A stretch of 64,000 bases of DNA from Sphingobium sp. HWE2-09 (GCF_035989265.1 NZ_JAYKZX010000003.1:1922001-1986000), one strand, 5' to 3'. Numbered from the stretch's first letter, positions 43,998 to 53,333 are shown. Notes: generated from the sequence alone by a model not told the origin. Numbers and translations: made by a program.

Positions 43998-44780
43998 ATG
44001 CATACATCCGTGCTACCGCCGATCGATCCAATGGGCCAACTTGAATCGGATCACCGGATCGCGAACAATCTCAATCTGCTCGCCGCCCTTCTGGAACTAG
44101 ACGGAGGTTTGGCCGAGGACGCTGGAGCCGTCGGCCTCGCCGAGGTCCTACACATCACGCGCCGCCGCATCTACGCCGTCGCGAACGTCCATCGGCGCCT
44201 CTACAGCACGGATCGCAAGGGGTTCATCGACCTGTCGAGCTATCTGGAGGACCTCGGCCACGACCTTCGCCTGGTGTGCCGGGATGCGGGAGGAAGAAGG
44301 GAGATCTCGATCTTCGCCGATACGCTGTATCTTCCCGCCCGTGACGCGACGAGCATCGGCATCCTCATCGCGGAACTTGTCAGCAACGCATGCAAGCACG
44401 CCTATCCAGAGGACAAGCCGGGAGAGGTTCGGATCGCTCTATCGACCAGTGCCTCAGGCTGGCAACTGACGGTGGAGGACGATGGGTTCGGGTTCGCCCA
44501 ATCGGCGGGCCGGACGGGAGCCAGGCTGGGTGCCCACCTGATCGACGCGTCAGCTGCCAAGCTGGAGGCTCTCTATCTCTGGGAGGACACAAACCCGGGA
44601 ACGCGGTTCACCCTATGGAGAACGGCCGACGGGTGCCCCCAGCTGAGCGCGACCGACCGGGTGCGCCGAGTCCCGGCAGGAAAGCCGCGCACGGTCGAGA
44701 TGAAGCCGCTCCGGAACGCCCGCCGTGGCGCGCGGCCACCACGCTTCCGGGACAGCGACGGGCGCGACGTCTGTCGTTAA
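43998..44780 (+). CDS. sensor-less HisKA_2-type histidine kinase (second of tandem pair)
   Basis: Kinase of 260 residues similar to the gene before it: H-box ESDHRIANNLNLLAALLE (His19), RRRIYAVANVHRRLYS, N-box GILIAELVSNACKHAYPED, TVEDDGFGF and GARLGAHLIDASAAKLEA. A basic C-terminal tail of about 45 residues (rich in Arg and Pro) is specific to this copy. GGAGGAAAG precedes the ATG. It has its own CCTTCGTATGAG element upstream, so it is probably regulated separately from its twin. Confidence 0.87.
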   Translation: MHTSVLPPIDPMGQLESDHRIANNLNLLAALLELDGGLAEDAGAVGLAEVLHITRRRIYAVANVHRRLYSTDRKGFIDLSSYLEDLGHDLRLVCRDAGGRREISIFADTLYLPARDATSIGILIAELVSNACKHAYPEDKPGEVRIALSTSASGWQLTVEDDGFGFAQSAGRTGARLGAHLIDASAAKLEALYLWEDTNPGTRFTLWRTADGCPQLSATDRVRRVPAGKPRTVEMKPLRNARRGARPPRFRDSDGRDVCR

Positions 44781-44812
44781 GACAACGACTGGAAAACTAG
44801 ACGGAGAACAGA

Positions 44813-45337
44813 GTGTATTATTCGATCCGGACGGCTGTGAACGCGAGCGCCCTCCTCCTTCTTGCAGGCTGCGCCACGGGTATCATCCGCCCCCAAGCCG
44901 AACCGGCAGCCGATGTCGGCAGCAGCATCACGATAGCAGTGGGCCCCTGCTTCGGCTTCTGCCCGGTCTACCGCATCGAGGTAGGTTCCACAGGAAGGGT
45001 CGTGTTCGCCGGTGAACGCCATACCGCAGTGATCGGCGAGCGCAGTCGCGACGCCGGGGCCGCCGCGTACAGGTCGCTCGAAGCGGATCTCGCAGAATAC
45101 CGACCCGCTGACGGAGCCACGCAACGTGTCGAATGCGACGCGGCTATCACTGACACCAGCACATACACCATCACCTGGCGTCGCGCCGATGGCCGCGAAG
45201 CAGAAGCTACGCATCAAAGCCGCTGTTCCGGGGGCCAGGGGCAGAAGCTCGACGTCCTGCTTCAATCCGTCCCTGAGCGTCTTGGTGTATCGGCATGGGC
45301 GAAGCAGGTGACCCGCCCGGGTGCATCGAGGGGCTAA
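44813..45337 (+). CDS. DUF6438 lipoprotein
   Basis: Predicted lipoprotein of 174 residues with lipobox LLLLAGC near residue 20. DUF6438 marks are VGPCFGFCPVYRIEVGSTGRVVFAGE and the later cysteines in RVECDAAITDTSTYTITWRRADG and HQSRCSGGQGQ. The start is GTG at 44813 after GGAGAACAGA. Function unknown. Confidence 0.8.
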   Translation: MYYSIRTAVNASALLLLAGCATGIIRPQAEPAADVGSSITIAVGPCFGFCPVYRIEVGSTGRVVFAGERHTAVIGERSRDAGAAAYRSLEADLAEYRPADGATQRVECDAAITDTSTYTITWRRADGREAEATHQSRCSGGQGQKLDVLLQSVPERLGVSAWAKQVTRPGASRG

Positions 45338-45342
45338 GCCAG

Positions 45343-46269
45343 ATGCCGCACATACCGGACTTCGAAGCATGGGCGATCTTCGCGAAGGTCGCGGAACTAG
45401 GCTCCTTCAGTCACGCCGCCGAGGAGCTCGGTCTGGCGAGCACGACCGTCTCGAAGGCGGTGACCCGCCTGGAGCAGCGGATGCAGACCACGCTGTTCCA
45501 CCGCACCACGCGCAAGCTATCCCTCACCGAGACCGGTCGCCTCACGGTGTTCAGAGCCGCTCGCATCCTAGCCGACGGACGTGCCATCGAGGCCGACATC
45601 GTGGAGGAGGCGGCGATCCCACGCGGGAAGATCAGGGTCGCCTGCGGCACCGCCTTTGGTCTAGCCACGATCGTACCCATCATCCCCATGTTCCTGCGTG
45701 ACTATCCCGACATCGAGATGGACCTTTGCCTGACGGAGGACGATGTCGATCTCATCGCCTCCGGCTACGACGTCTGCATCAGACCAGGCCAGCCACCGGA
45801 CAGCACCCTAAGGACGGTAAGGCTGATCTCGTTCAATCGCCCACTCGTCGCCGCCCCCTCGCTCATCGAGGAGTATGGAGTGCCAGAGCACCCCGATGAG
45901 CTGACGCGGTTTCCTGCCATCATTCCGACGAACGTCCCCTGGGGGCTGGACTGGCAGTTCGACCATCCTCAGCATGGATCCGTGACGGTCCGCATGTCGG
46001 GCAGGTTCCACATCAATCATGCGATCGCCGTGGTACCCGCTGCGGTTGCGGGCATAGGGGTGGCGCTGCTGCCCGACTTCTTCATGGACGAGGAGCTCAA
46101 GTCCGGCAGCCTCGTCCCGCTACTGCCAGAGTGGTCGGCGGCGACGGTGTCGGCGTACATGGTCACACCGCCCGGGGTAGCGCGACCCGCCCGCGTCCGC
46201 GTGTTCATCGAATGGCTTCGCGACTATTACACACGCAAGAGCAGGGAACGCCGCGACGCAAGCGCATGA
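45343..46269 (+). CDS. LysR-family transcriptional regulator
   Basis: LysR-type regulator of 308 residues: HTH FEAWAIFAKVAELGSFSHAAEELGLASTTVSKAVTRLEQRM, then an effector-binding domain (GKIRVACGTAFGLATIVPIIPMFLRDYPDIEMDL, then VPAAVAGIGVALLPDFFMDEEL). The ATG at 45343 gives the normal N-terminus (MPHIPDFEAWAIF). It is convergent with the Ohr-like gene, with 4 bp between the stops. Target unknown. Confidence 0.9.
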   Translation: MPHIPDFEAWAIFAKVAELGSFSHAAEELGLASTTVSKAVTRLEQRMQTTLFHRTTRKLSLTETGRLTVFRAARILADGRAIEADIVEEAAIPRGKIRVACGTAFGLATIVPIIPMFLRDYPDIEMDLCLTEDDVDLIASGYDVCIRPGQPPDSTLRTVRLISFNRPLVAAPSLIEEYGVPEHPDELTRFPAIIPTNVPWGLDWQFDHPQHGSVTVRMSGRFHINHAIAVVPAAVAGIGVALLPDFFMDEELKSGSLVPLLPEWSAATVSAYMVTPPGVARPARVRVFIEWLRDYYTRKSRERRDASA

Positions 46270-46273
46270 TGTT

Positions 46274-46693
46274 TCAGTCGACATGCACGACCGCAGAGAC
46301 CTGGTCGCCGGTTGAACGGGCGATCGGGCAGACCTTCATCGCCTCCTCGACGATGGATGTAGCCTCCGCAACGTCGATGCATGGAATATCCGCCGCAAGG
46401 GCTACGCTCAGATTCAGCACATCCTCACCTTCGCGATCGACGGCGATCGTCGCCGTCACATTGCTGTCAGATGGCACCTTTACGCCTCGTGCAGCGGCGA
46501 CCTGACGGATCGCTGCGAGAAGCGATGCCGCATGGGCCGCTGCGAAGAGCTGCTCGGGATTGGTTCCCGGACCATCATCGCCCCCAAGCACCGATGGCGT
46601 CGAGAGTTCGACCTTCAATCGACCATCGCTGCTGGATGCGAAACCAGAACGCCCACCGATGGCAGTCGCTGACACGTTGTATAACTTGCTCAT
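46274..46693 (-). CDS. Ohr/OsmC-family protein lacking the peroxidatic cysteine
   Basis: Ohr-like protein of 139 residues, same length as the ohr gene at 39392. Arg15 (GGRSG), NPEQLFAAAH and the second cysteine (VCPIARSTGD, Cys122) are kept, but the peroxidatic position reads HAASLLAAI, with Ser57 where active Ohr has Cys. An additional Cys105 (DIPCIDV) is present. It is probably not a standard peroxidase and may act as a binding or sensing protein. Confidence 0.87.
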   Translation of the reverse strand: MSKLYNVSATAIGGRSGFASSSDGRLKVELSTPSVLGGDDGPGTNPEQLFAAAHAASLLAAIRQVAAARGVKVPSDSNVTATIAVDREGEDVLNLSVALAADIPCIDVAEATSIVEEAMKVCPIARSTGDQVSAVVHVD

Positions 46694-46826
46694 GCTGGAA
46701 CTCCTCTTCGGGGCGGCCGGTCGTCCAAGGGTCTCCGAACAGCCTCATCTTCCCTTTAAAGCACCCCAAGGACCCGAATAATGGCCAAGGGGTCACATCA
46801 TTGATGCCAAATTGGGGAGCAATGAG

Positions 46827-48230
46827 CTAGCGGAGCACCCCACCGCCGAGACTGCGGACTAGGGCGACATCGAGGATGAATCCCCGCGCCTGCAAGGCTG
46901 CCGCAAGGCGGCGGCGGACGAGAAGACGATCCTCCACGTTCAGAACAGACTGATAGTCGATCGCACCTTCCCGATAGCGCAACTGGGCCAGCCTGTAGGC
47001 TCGTTCGGTAGCCGCCATCGCCTGATCTGCACCGGCGACCTCGTCCACGAGACGTCGACTGCTCACCGCGACATCCGCTACCTCGCGCAGTGCCTGCGTC
47101 AGTGCGTCGTCGTACGCGGCTACGGAAGCGTCATATTCCGCCCGCGCGCCGCGGTAGTTGGCTCGACGCCTGCCGCCATCGAAGATCGGGAGGCTCACAG
47201 CAGGTCCGGCCGAGCCGATGTCGCTGCCGCTGTTCAGCAGGTTGCCGATGCCCAGAGCTTCGAAGCCTATGAGGCCGAGCAGGTTCACGTTCGGATAGAA
47301 CTGCGCTCTGGCGACCCTGATGCGCCTGCCCGCTGCCTCCACCCGCCAGCGCGCCGCGACGACGTCGGGACGACGGCCGAGCAAGTCGGCCGAAAGATTC
47401 GCCGGAAGTCCGAAGGTCTTGAGCGCTGGTGCCGTCGGGCGCCGGATTGAAAGTCCCCGATCGGGCCCCGCGCCGAGAAGGGCCGCCATGCGATTGCGCG
47501 TCAGTCCGATTGCCTCGTCGGCCTGTGCGAGCTCCGACCGCGCGGCCGGAGGTCCGGCCTCGGCCTGCGCGAGATCAGCATCCGAGTCAAACCCATGCTG
47601 AACCCTCGCACGAACCAGATCGAGTGATCGCTGCCTGACGTTCAGGGTCTCCTCAAGGACGTCGCGATCCCTGTAGAGGCGAACGAGATCGGCATATGTT
47701 GCCGCAACGGAAGCGGAAACGACGAGCCGCGCGGCGGCGACATCCGCCCTTGCCGCCTCTGCATCGGAGGTAGCCGAGGCGACGGCCGCCCTGTTTTTGC
47801 CCCAGAAGTCGAGCTCCCAGGAAAAGCCGAGGGTTGCCCGGCCATAGTCCTGGTAGCCTTGGCGTTCCGGAGTCACCGGAATGCCAAGGTTCACGCTGGG
47901 CCTGCTGACGGTCAAAGAGCCATCCGCCGCGACCGAAGGCAGCAATGTCGCCTTTGCCGATCCCACCATGGCCTCCGCACGACGAAGTCTGGCAGCCGCC
48001 TGTGCCATCGTCGGCGCGTTCGTCAGTGCCTCTTCGATCAGCGCGCTTAGTTGAGCGTCGCCATAGGCTTGCCACCAGCTGTCCCCCGGCCAAGCGGTCC
48101 GCCCGGCCGAGAAGGATTCGGCGCTGGAGTAGGTTTCCGCTGGCCTGACCTCCGGTGCAGGCCCAAGATTGGGCGGAGTCACGCATCCGGCCAGCAAAGC
48201 TGCGGCTGCAAGGACGAGAAACCGCCTCAT
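46827..48230 (-). CDS. Outer-membrane efflux lipoprotein (NodT/OprM family)
   Basis: TolC-family channel of 467 residues. Lipoprotein signal MRRFLVLAAAALLAGC, then GDSWWQAYGDAQLSALIEEALTNAPT and repeated helical hairpins, with the second-half landmarks GRRPDVVAARWRVEAAGRRI and LSLPIFDGGRR-like text (AVSLPIFDGGRRRANYRGARAEYD). The ATG at 48230 overlaps the stop of the adaptor gene. Third gene of the efflux operon. Confidence 0.92.
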   Translation of the reverse strand: MRRFLVLAAAALLAGCVTPPNLGPAPEVRPAETYSSAESFSAGRTAWPGDSWWQAYGDAQLSALIEEALTNAPTMAQAAARLRRAEAMVGSAKATLLPSVAADGSLTVSRPSVNLGIPVTPERQGYQDYGRATLGFSWELDFWGKNRAAVASATSDAEAARADVAAARLVVSASVAATYADLVRLYRDRDVLEETLNVRQRSLDLVRARVQHGFDSDADLAQAEAGPPAARSELAQADEAIGLTRNRMAALLGAGPDRGLSIRRPTAPALKTFGLPANLSADLLGRRPDVVAARWRVEAAGRRIRVARAQFYPNVNLLGLIGFEALGIGNLLNSGSDIGSAGPAVSLPIFDGGRRRANYRGARAEYDASVAAYDDALTQALREVADVAVSSRRLVDEVAGADQAMAATERAYRLAQLRYREGAIDYQSVLNVEDRLLVRRRLAAALQARGFILDVALVRSLGGGVLR

Positions 48231-49405
48231 GACCGCTTCCCGCACTTGAACGAGCCTCCGACCAGCCAGGAGACAAGCCCGCCATGGGAGCGGCCATCCT
48301 CATGAGAGCCGATCTCGATCCGCGGCGTCACGGACATGCCTGTCGATAGGCGTTCCTGACCCGGCTGATCGGGGTCGAGAAGAATGCGAACCGTGAAGCG
48401 GCGGACGATCTTCGTGAAGTTGCCGGTGGCGTTGTCCGGGGGGATAACGGAGAATTCCGATCCGCTCGCGCCGAATGCTCCCTCGACGACGCCGCAGAAC
48501 CTGACATCCGGCACCGCGTCCACACCGACCTGCACCCGATCGCCCGAGCGTATCCGCGCCAGCTGCGTTTCGCGCAGATTGGCCTCGATCCACAACCCAC
48601 GGGTGGGGGTGATCGCAAGAAGGCGCGTGCCCGTGTTTACGAATTCGCCCAGGCGGATGTTGCGCGCCGCCACCCGCCCCTCACGAGGAGCGGTGATCTG
48701 TGTCCGGTCCAAATCCGCTCGCGCACGCAACAGTTTCGCACGGGCGCTCTGAATCTGGGCTTGCGCTGTCAGACGCTGCGCGCCGAGCACCCCCAGTTGC
48801 CGGCGAGCGACCTGCGCCTGCGCTTCCGTCTGCGCGACGGAAGATCGCGACCGCACATTTTCCGCTTCTGCCGCCTCGAAAAGCTGGCGGCTGACAGCTC
48901 CCTGCCCGACCAGAGCATCCGACCGCTTGAAATCAGCGCTGCTGCGTACGGCGCTTGCCTTCGCCGACGTGACATTGGCGTCCGCTGCACGTATCTGCGC
49001 ATCCTGCAACTGCTCCTGGGCGCCTATTTGCCTAAGCGAGGCTTCGGCCTGCGCAATGGCAGCCTCGCCATCGGCAACCGCGGATCGGTAATCAGTGGGA
49101 TCAATCCGGATTAGAATCTGGCCTGGCACCACCTTGGCATTGTTCTCGGTCAACACAGCAGTGACGTAGCCCGGAACCTTGGGCGAGATGAAAGTCACAT
49201 CCCCCTTCACGTACGCATTGTCCGTCGTGACGAAGGCGACACTCCGGGGTCCGTAGGCGTAGAGACACGCAACCGCCCCAACGGCTGCTCCGCCGACCAG
49301 CAGAGCGGTGGCGACACGTCTGCCGGCGCTCCAAGCCTTCGGCGAGGCGGCTGCGCGCTCGCCCTCCGTGCCCGGCTCCGTGCGCGACATTGCGATATTG
49401 TTCAT
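48227..49405 (-). CDS. HlyD/EmrA-type membrane fusion protein
   Basis: Periplasmic adaptor of 392 residues: cytoplasmic N-terminus, one TM helix (RRVATALLVGGAAVGAVACLYAYG), lipoyl half-motifs (AYVKGDVTFISPKVPGYV; VPGQILIRIDPTDYRSA), a long alpha-hairpin, and TQITAPREGRVAARNIRLGEFVNTG, typical of EmrA. It links the EmrB-type transporter to the outer-membrane channel. Overlaps both neighbours by 4 bp. Confidence 0.92.
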   Translation of the reverse strand: MNNIAMSRTEPGTEGERAAASPKAWSAGRRVATALLVGGAAVGAVACLYAYGPRSVAFVTTDNAYVKGDVTFISPKVPGYVTAVLTENNAKVVPGQILIRIDPTDYRSAVADGEAAIAQAEASLRQIGAQEQLQDAQIRAADANVTSAKASAVRSSADFKRSDALVGQGAVSRQLFEAAEAENVRSRSSVAQTEAQAQVARRQLGVLGAQRLTAQAQIQSARAKLLRARADLDRTQITAPREGRVAARNIRLGEFVNTGTRLLAITPTRGLWIEANLRETQLARIRSGDRVQVGVDAVPDVRFCGVVEGAFGASGSEFSVIPPDNATGNFTKIVRRFTVRILLDPDQPGQERLSTGMSVTPRIEIGSHEDGRSHGGLVSWLVGGSFKCGKRS

Positions 49406-50981
49406 GCGGCTGTCCCTTTCGGTATGGAGTTCCTCTGTGGGGTCGGCACTTCGGCCGGAACTGCGGGCAATGCCCAGACGACCACCGCGCCCACTGCGAG
49501 CGAGATCGCCGAAATCAGGAAGGCGTCGGAGAAGGCGAGCGTGAAGGCCTGCCCTCCGGCAGCACGCCCCAGCGCTGCGATCGCCGAGGAGTGCGCCAGA
49601 TCGCCGTCAGCGCTGAAGCGCGCGAAGGCGCCAGCGGATTGGACAAGGCGCTGCGTCGTCTCCGGTGACGTCGTGCTGAGGCTTTCCACCAAGGCTGCGG
49701 AGTGAAACTTCTCCCGCTCGACGACTAGGTGGGAAAGGATTCCGAGTCCGGAAACTATGCCGAACACACGGGTCAGGTTGAAGATGATGCCCACGGTCGG
49801 GCCGTCCTGCATGGTGACTTGGTAGGTCGCGAAGCGAAGAACCGCGACACTGAAGAAACCCATGCCGAAGCCAGCGACCGCAGCACCGGCGCGCAACTGA
49901 TCGGCGGCCCATTCCGGCGTGATCGGAACACACAAGGCCGCTGCCGCAGAGAAGCTGGCCAGGCCGGCCGAAAGGAGCCACCTGCTGTCGAAGCGGCGGG
50001 CCCAGAAGTATGATGCGACTAGAGCAACGGCGGTTGTCGGTGCCATCGCCGACAAAACCGTACCCGTGTCCACGGGCCGATACCCCTGCAACCGGCCCAA
50101 GTAAGACGGCACGATGTAGACGGCGAACATCTGCCCGAACCGGAAGAAGAGGGATAGGATGATGCCCCACGTGAAGGTGGGCCGCCGAAATACCGCGAGA
50201 ATGAGAAGTGGCTTGCCGGTGCGAAGCAACCCCAAGACAGCCGATACGATCACAATCGCTCCGCCAACCAGCAGAGCAGGCACCCACCATGCCTCCAACC
50301 AGAAATGCCTCTCGCCCTCCGATCCTGCTATGAGGACCATTCCCAAGCCGAGGAATAGAAGGATGAAGTTGGGCCAATCCGCTCCCGTCAACATCTCGAT
50401 GCGGCCCTTCTCGCTTGTCATGACCTTCGTCGAAAGGGCCCAGTAGGGTAGGGCGAGCAATGCCTGTGCCCAGAAGAGGCTGCGCCACCCGAAAGTGTCG
50501 ACAAGCGAGCCGCCCACTGTCGCGGCGATGCCGAAGAAGAGGGAAGTCGATGCGGCGAACAGCGCCATACCCTCGAAGCGTCCGCCGAGAGGGGCAAGCG
50601 TCGTCATGACTAAGAGCATGAACATCAGCGGCATGGCGCCGCCGAAGACGCCATGGAGGGTTCTTGCGAAAAGCATTATAGGCAGGTTCGGTGCAAGGGC
50701 GCACAGTATCGAGCTGAAGACAAATCCAGCGGCGACAACTGACATCGCCCTTCCCCGCCCAATACCGAACGCAAGCGCTGGCGTCGCGAGTATGCCTGCC
50801 ACAGCACCGAGGTTCTGGAAGGTGTTTACCAATGCTCCGCTGTCCGCAGCCACGTCCAGCCCCCCGAAATGTCCGCCGCGCTGAACACGGCAACAAGTGG
50901 GAAGAGGGCTCCCAGCACGGCACCATATCCGGCGACGGCGAGCGCCGCGTAGGGAGGCTTCTGTTCGGCAGATGCGGACAA
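49402..50981 (-). pseudogene. EmrB/DHA2-type MFS drug transporter, frameshifted in a poly-G tract
   Basis: Drug:H+ antiporter of the DHA2 family with about 14 TM segments. The true N-terminus is read in one frame from a TTG at 50981 after GGGAG: SASAEQKPPYAALAVAGYG, then AVLGALFPLVAVFSAADISGG. The rest (LDVAADSGALVNTFQNLGAVAGILATPALAFGIGRGR onwards to 49402) is in another frame. The switch falls in a run of six G (50860-50865 as C on the plus strand); seven would restore one frame. In the first frame a stop follows shortly. This could be a real mutation, phase variation, or a sequencing error. First gene of the emrB-emrA-channel operon. Confidence 0.8.
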
Positions 50982-51165
50982 TAGGATCTCCCATGGATGC
51001 TTGCGTTACATTGAGAGAATAACCTCGACCCATTCCTGCGATTATCGGGCTAATCGTCAGGTCTTTGATGCCAATGAGCGAGGAATGACCATCCCATGGT
51101 ATCGCCTGCAGGCACGCAATTTCTCGGGCTGGTTCGGACAAGGGAAAAACTATGCGCTCCCCATC

Positions 51166-51177
51166 CCTTCGTATGAT
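51166..51177 (+). promoter_or_regulatory. CCTTCGTATGA motif, copy 3, with -10 element
   Basis: CCTTCGTATGAT, 81 bp before the FixJ-type regulator. A perfect TATAAT lies at 51200-51205, 23 bp downstream of the motif, which puts the motif where a class II activator would bind near -35 to -45. Confidence 0.5.
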
Positions 51178-51258
51178 GGTGCCGCCATGCCGTATGGGCT
51201 ATAATCTGCCCGACTATGCCCCAGGCCGGCTCGTTCACCGCCAGCACCGGAGAGAACG

Positions 51259-51927
51259 ATGGAAGCACAACATGTTACGAGCGAGCCGATCGTCCAGATC
51301 GTCGATGACGACGAAGGCATTCGTGAAGCTCTTGAGGAGCTATTCCTTTCAGTGGGGCTGAAGGCGCAGAGCTATGCGACGGCGCCTGAATTCCTCGAAA
51401 AGGCGGACCCCGTCTCTCCTGGCTGCCTGCTGTGTGACGTGCGTCTGCCGCAACTTGGCGGTCTGGAACTGCAGGAACGGCTGCCCGCACACGGATTCCT
51501 CCTCCCTGTGGTCTTCATGAGCGGGTATGCCGACATTCCCATGGCGGTGCGTGGCCTGAAAGCAGGAGCCAAAGACTTCCTCCTGAAACCTCTTCGCGAG
51601 CAGGATGTCCTCGACGCTACGAACGTCGCGATAGAGTTCGATCGACATTCCAGATCGGCGGCGGTCGAAAGCGGTCAGGTCAGGTTGAGATTCGCCATGC
51701 TGACCGTGCGCGAAAAACAGGTGGCATCGCTCATTCTCTCCGGCAGAAAGAACCGCCAGGTCGCCGATGCCCTTTCGCTGAGCGAAATCACGGTCAAGAT
51801 CCACCGCAGCAATGCCATGCACAAGCTGCAGGCCGGCAACGTGCAGGATCTCGTCCGAATGGACCGCCTCCTAGGCTTCGCCATCAGCGGCACGGACCAA
51901 ACACAGTCCGAAGTACACGACACCTAG
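51259..51927 (+). CDS. FixJ-family response regulator
   Basis: Response regulator of 222 residues: receiver (acidic Asp16-18 in VDDDEG, phosphoacceptor Asp60 in CLLCDVRLPQ, Lys in FLLKPLREQ) and LuxR-type HTH (LTVREKQVASLILSGRKNRQVADALSLSEITVKIHRSNAMHKL). Its promoter carries the CCTTCGTATGA motif with a TATAAT box. It overlaps the convergent receiver protein gene by 4 bp. No kinase is adjacent, but PAS and HisKA_2 kinases lie within 12 kb. Confidence 0.92.
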   Translation: MEAQHVTSEPIVQIVDDDEGIREALEELFLSVGLKAQSYATAPEFLEKADPVSPGCLLCDVRLPQLGGLELQERLPAHGFLLPVVFMSGYADIPMAVRGLKAGAKDFLLKPLREQDVLDATNVAIEFDRHSRSAAVESGQVRLRFAMLTVREKQVASLILSGRKNRQVADALSLSEITVKIHRSNAMHKLQAGNVQDLVRMDRLLGFAISGTDQTQSEVHDT

Positions 51928-52373
51928 TCCTCAGCGGCGCGCTGCACGGCGAGATCGATCTGACACTTGAATTCATCCGCATCCAGCGGCTTGCGCAAGA
52001 ACGCTGACGCTCCCGACCGAGACGCCCGGACCCGGTCTAGTTCGTCCTCGCTCGAGCTTACGAAGATGACGGGAAGGCCAGGGGCTATCGCAGCCACTCG
52101 ACGGCCCAGCTCGTATCCGTCCATCCCCGGCATCCTGATGTCGGAAACCAGGCAGTCGAACCGCCTCTGGGCGAGCTTCGAAAGAAATTCCTGTCCTGAC
52201 GAGAAGCGCGCGGTTTCGAAGTCGAGCACCTCAAGGAGTTCCGCGATCGCATCGCACATGCCCGCATCGTCGTCGACGACCGCAATCAATGGGATATGCT
52301 GCAAGCGGAGTTCCTTTAACGAGGAAACCAGACGTAGCCCCAATCGGGCATTTCGGCATGGTACGGAAGCCAT
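51924..52373 (-). CDS. single-domain response regulator (receiver only)
   Basis: Stand-alone receiver of 149 residues: VVDDDAGMCDAIAELLEVLDF with the acidic pocket, Asp78 in CLVSDIRMPGMDGYELG, and Lys in AFLRKPLDADEF. No output domain. The first 25 residues are unusual for a receiver; a later start near IPLIAVVDDD is possible, but no better RBS was seen. It may act as a phosphate sink or an intermediate in a phosphorelay. Confidence 0.85.
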   Translation of the reverse strand: MASVPCRNARLGLRLVSSLKELRLQHIPLIAVVDDDAGMCDAIAELLEVLDFETARFSSGQEFLSKLAQRRFDCLVSDIRMPGMDGYELGRRVAAIAPGLPVIFVSSSEDELDRVRASRSGASAFLRKPLDADEFKCQIDLAVQRAAED

Positions 52374-52381
52374 ACGCTAGT

Positions 52382-53068
52382 CTATGCCACTACGCCCTGA
52401 CGGATCGAAACCGGGATATGGTCCCACATCCTCACGAGTTCCGCCACAGACCCCACCTCCATCTTCTTCATGACGCTGCCGCGATGCAGCTTGATGGTGA
52501 CTTCCGTGACCCCGAGTTCGTAGGCAATCTGCTTGTTCAGGTAACCACCCACCAAGAGTTCAAGCACCTGGCGTTCGCGCGGCGAGAGAGTGTTGAACTT
52601 CGACGCGCTATCATGCGAGACTTTGTCCTTGGCGCGCCTCACGCGATCGACCTCGACCGCTGCGGCAACGGAATCGAGTAGATCCTGATCCCGCACGGGC
52701 TTGGTCTTGAAGTCGAATGCTCCGGCCTTGATGGCCCTAATGCTCATCGGCACGTCACCATGGCCGGTGAGGAATATGATCGGCATGAGATGTCCGCACT
52801 CGACAAGCTGCGCCTGGAGATCAAGCCCGCTGAGACCCGGCATGCGAACGTCGAGGATGAAGCAACCGGGTCGATCGGGGAGGTCGCTCTCGAGAAGCAT
52901 CCTCGCATTTCCGAAGCTGATCGTCTCGATGTCGACGGACAGAAACAGTTCCTCGAGGGCTTCACGCAGGTTCCCACTGTCGTCGGCAATCACCACCAAC
53001 GGTCGCTCGTCGACAATGACGGGCAGCCCCGGGATCGTGTGCTGAACAAGTGAACCTTCCTCGATCAA
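52382..53068 (-). CDS. FixJ-family response regulator
   Basis: Response regulator of about 228 residues. The TTG at 53068 follows GGAGGAG and is preferred over the ATG at 53134. Receiver: ADDSGNLREALEELFLSVDIET, Asp73 in CFILDVRMPGLSG, Lys in FKTKPVRDQ. HTH: LSPRERQVLELLVGGYLNKQIAYELGVTEVTIKLHRGSVMKKM. A CCTTTCGTATGAT element lies about 70 bp upstream. Same strand as the receiver-only gene, 8 bp apart, so these form an operon. Confidence 0.9.
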   Translation of the reverse strand: MIEEGSLVQHTIPGLPVIVDERPLVVIADDSGNLREALEELFLSVDIETISFGNARMLLESDLPDRPGCFILDVRMPGLSGLDLQAQLVECGHLMPIIFLTGHGDVPMSIRAIKAGAFDFKTKPVRDQDLLDSVAAAVEVDRVRRAKDKVSHDSASKFNTLSPRERQVLELLVGGYLNKQIAYELGVTEVTIKLHRGSVMKKMEVGSVAELVRMWDHIPVSIRQGVVA

Positions 53069-53136
53069 ACGTATCTCTCCTCCCCGGAACGATAGCAGAG
53101 AGGCAGGAAGCGACCAAGGAAGAAGCCCCCTCATAT

Positions 53137-53149
53137 CCTTTCGTATGAT
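53137..53149 (-). promoter_or_regulatory. CCTTCGTATGA-like motif, copy 4
   Basis: CCTTTCGTATGAT (one extra T) in the region upstream of the FixJ-type regulator on the minus strand, 69 bp from its TTG start. Relative to the gene it is in the opposite orientation to the other copies, so it may instead serve the plus-strand gene at 53334. Confidence 0.35.
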
Positions 53150-53333
53150 GCGGATCGGCCCCTCAACCTGAGGTCACGCGTCGGACTCTCTGATAGAACA
53201 GACGCTGACGATACCTACGTACACCGTGAATGCGGCGGGCATTACGACATCTCGGGCATCAATCAGGTGAACACGAACCGGATAATCGGGATGGGCCCGC
53301 CAATGTATGAAACGCTCTAGCAAGGAGCGCAGC

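Noticed and set aside
53161..53173. Short inverted repeat CCTCAACCTGAGG
   Set aside because: Five-base arms are too short to argue for a terminator or operator by themselves.
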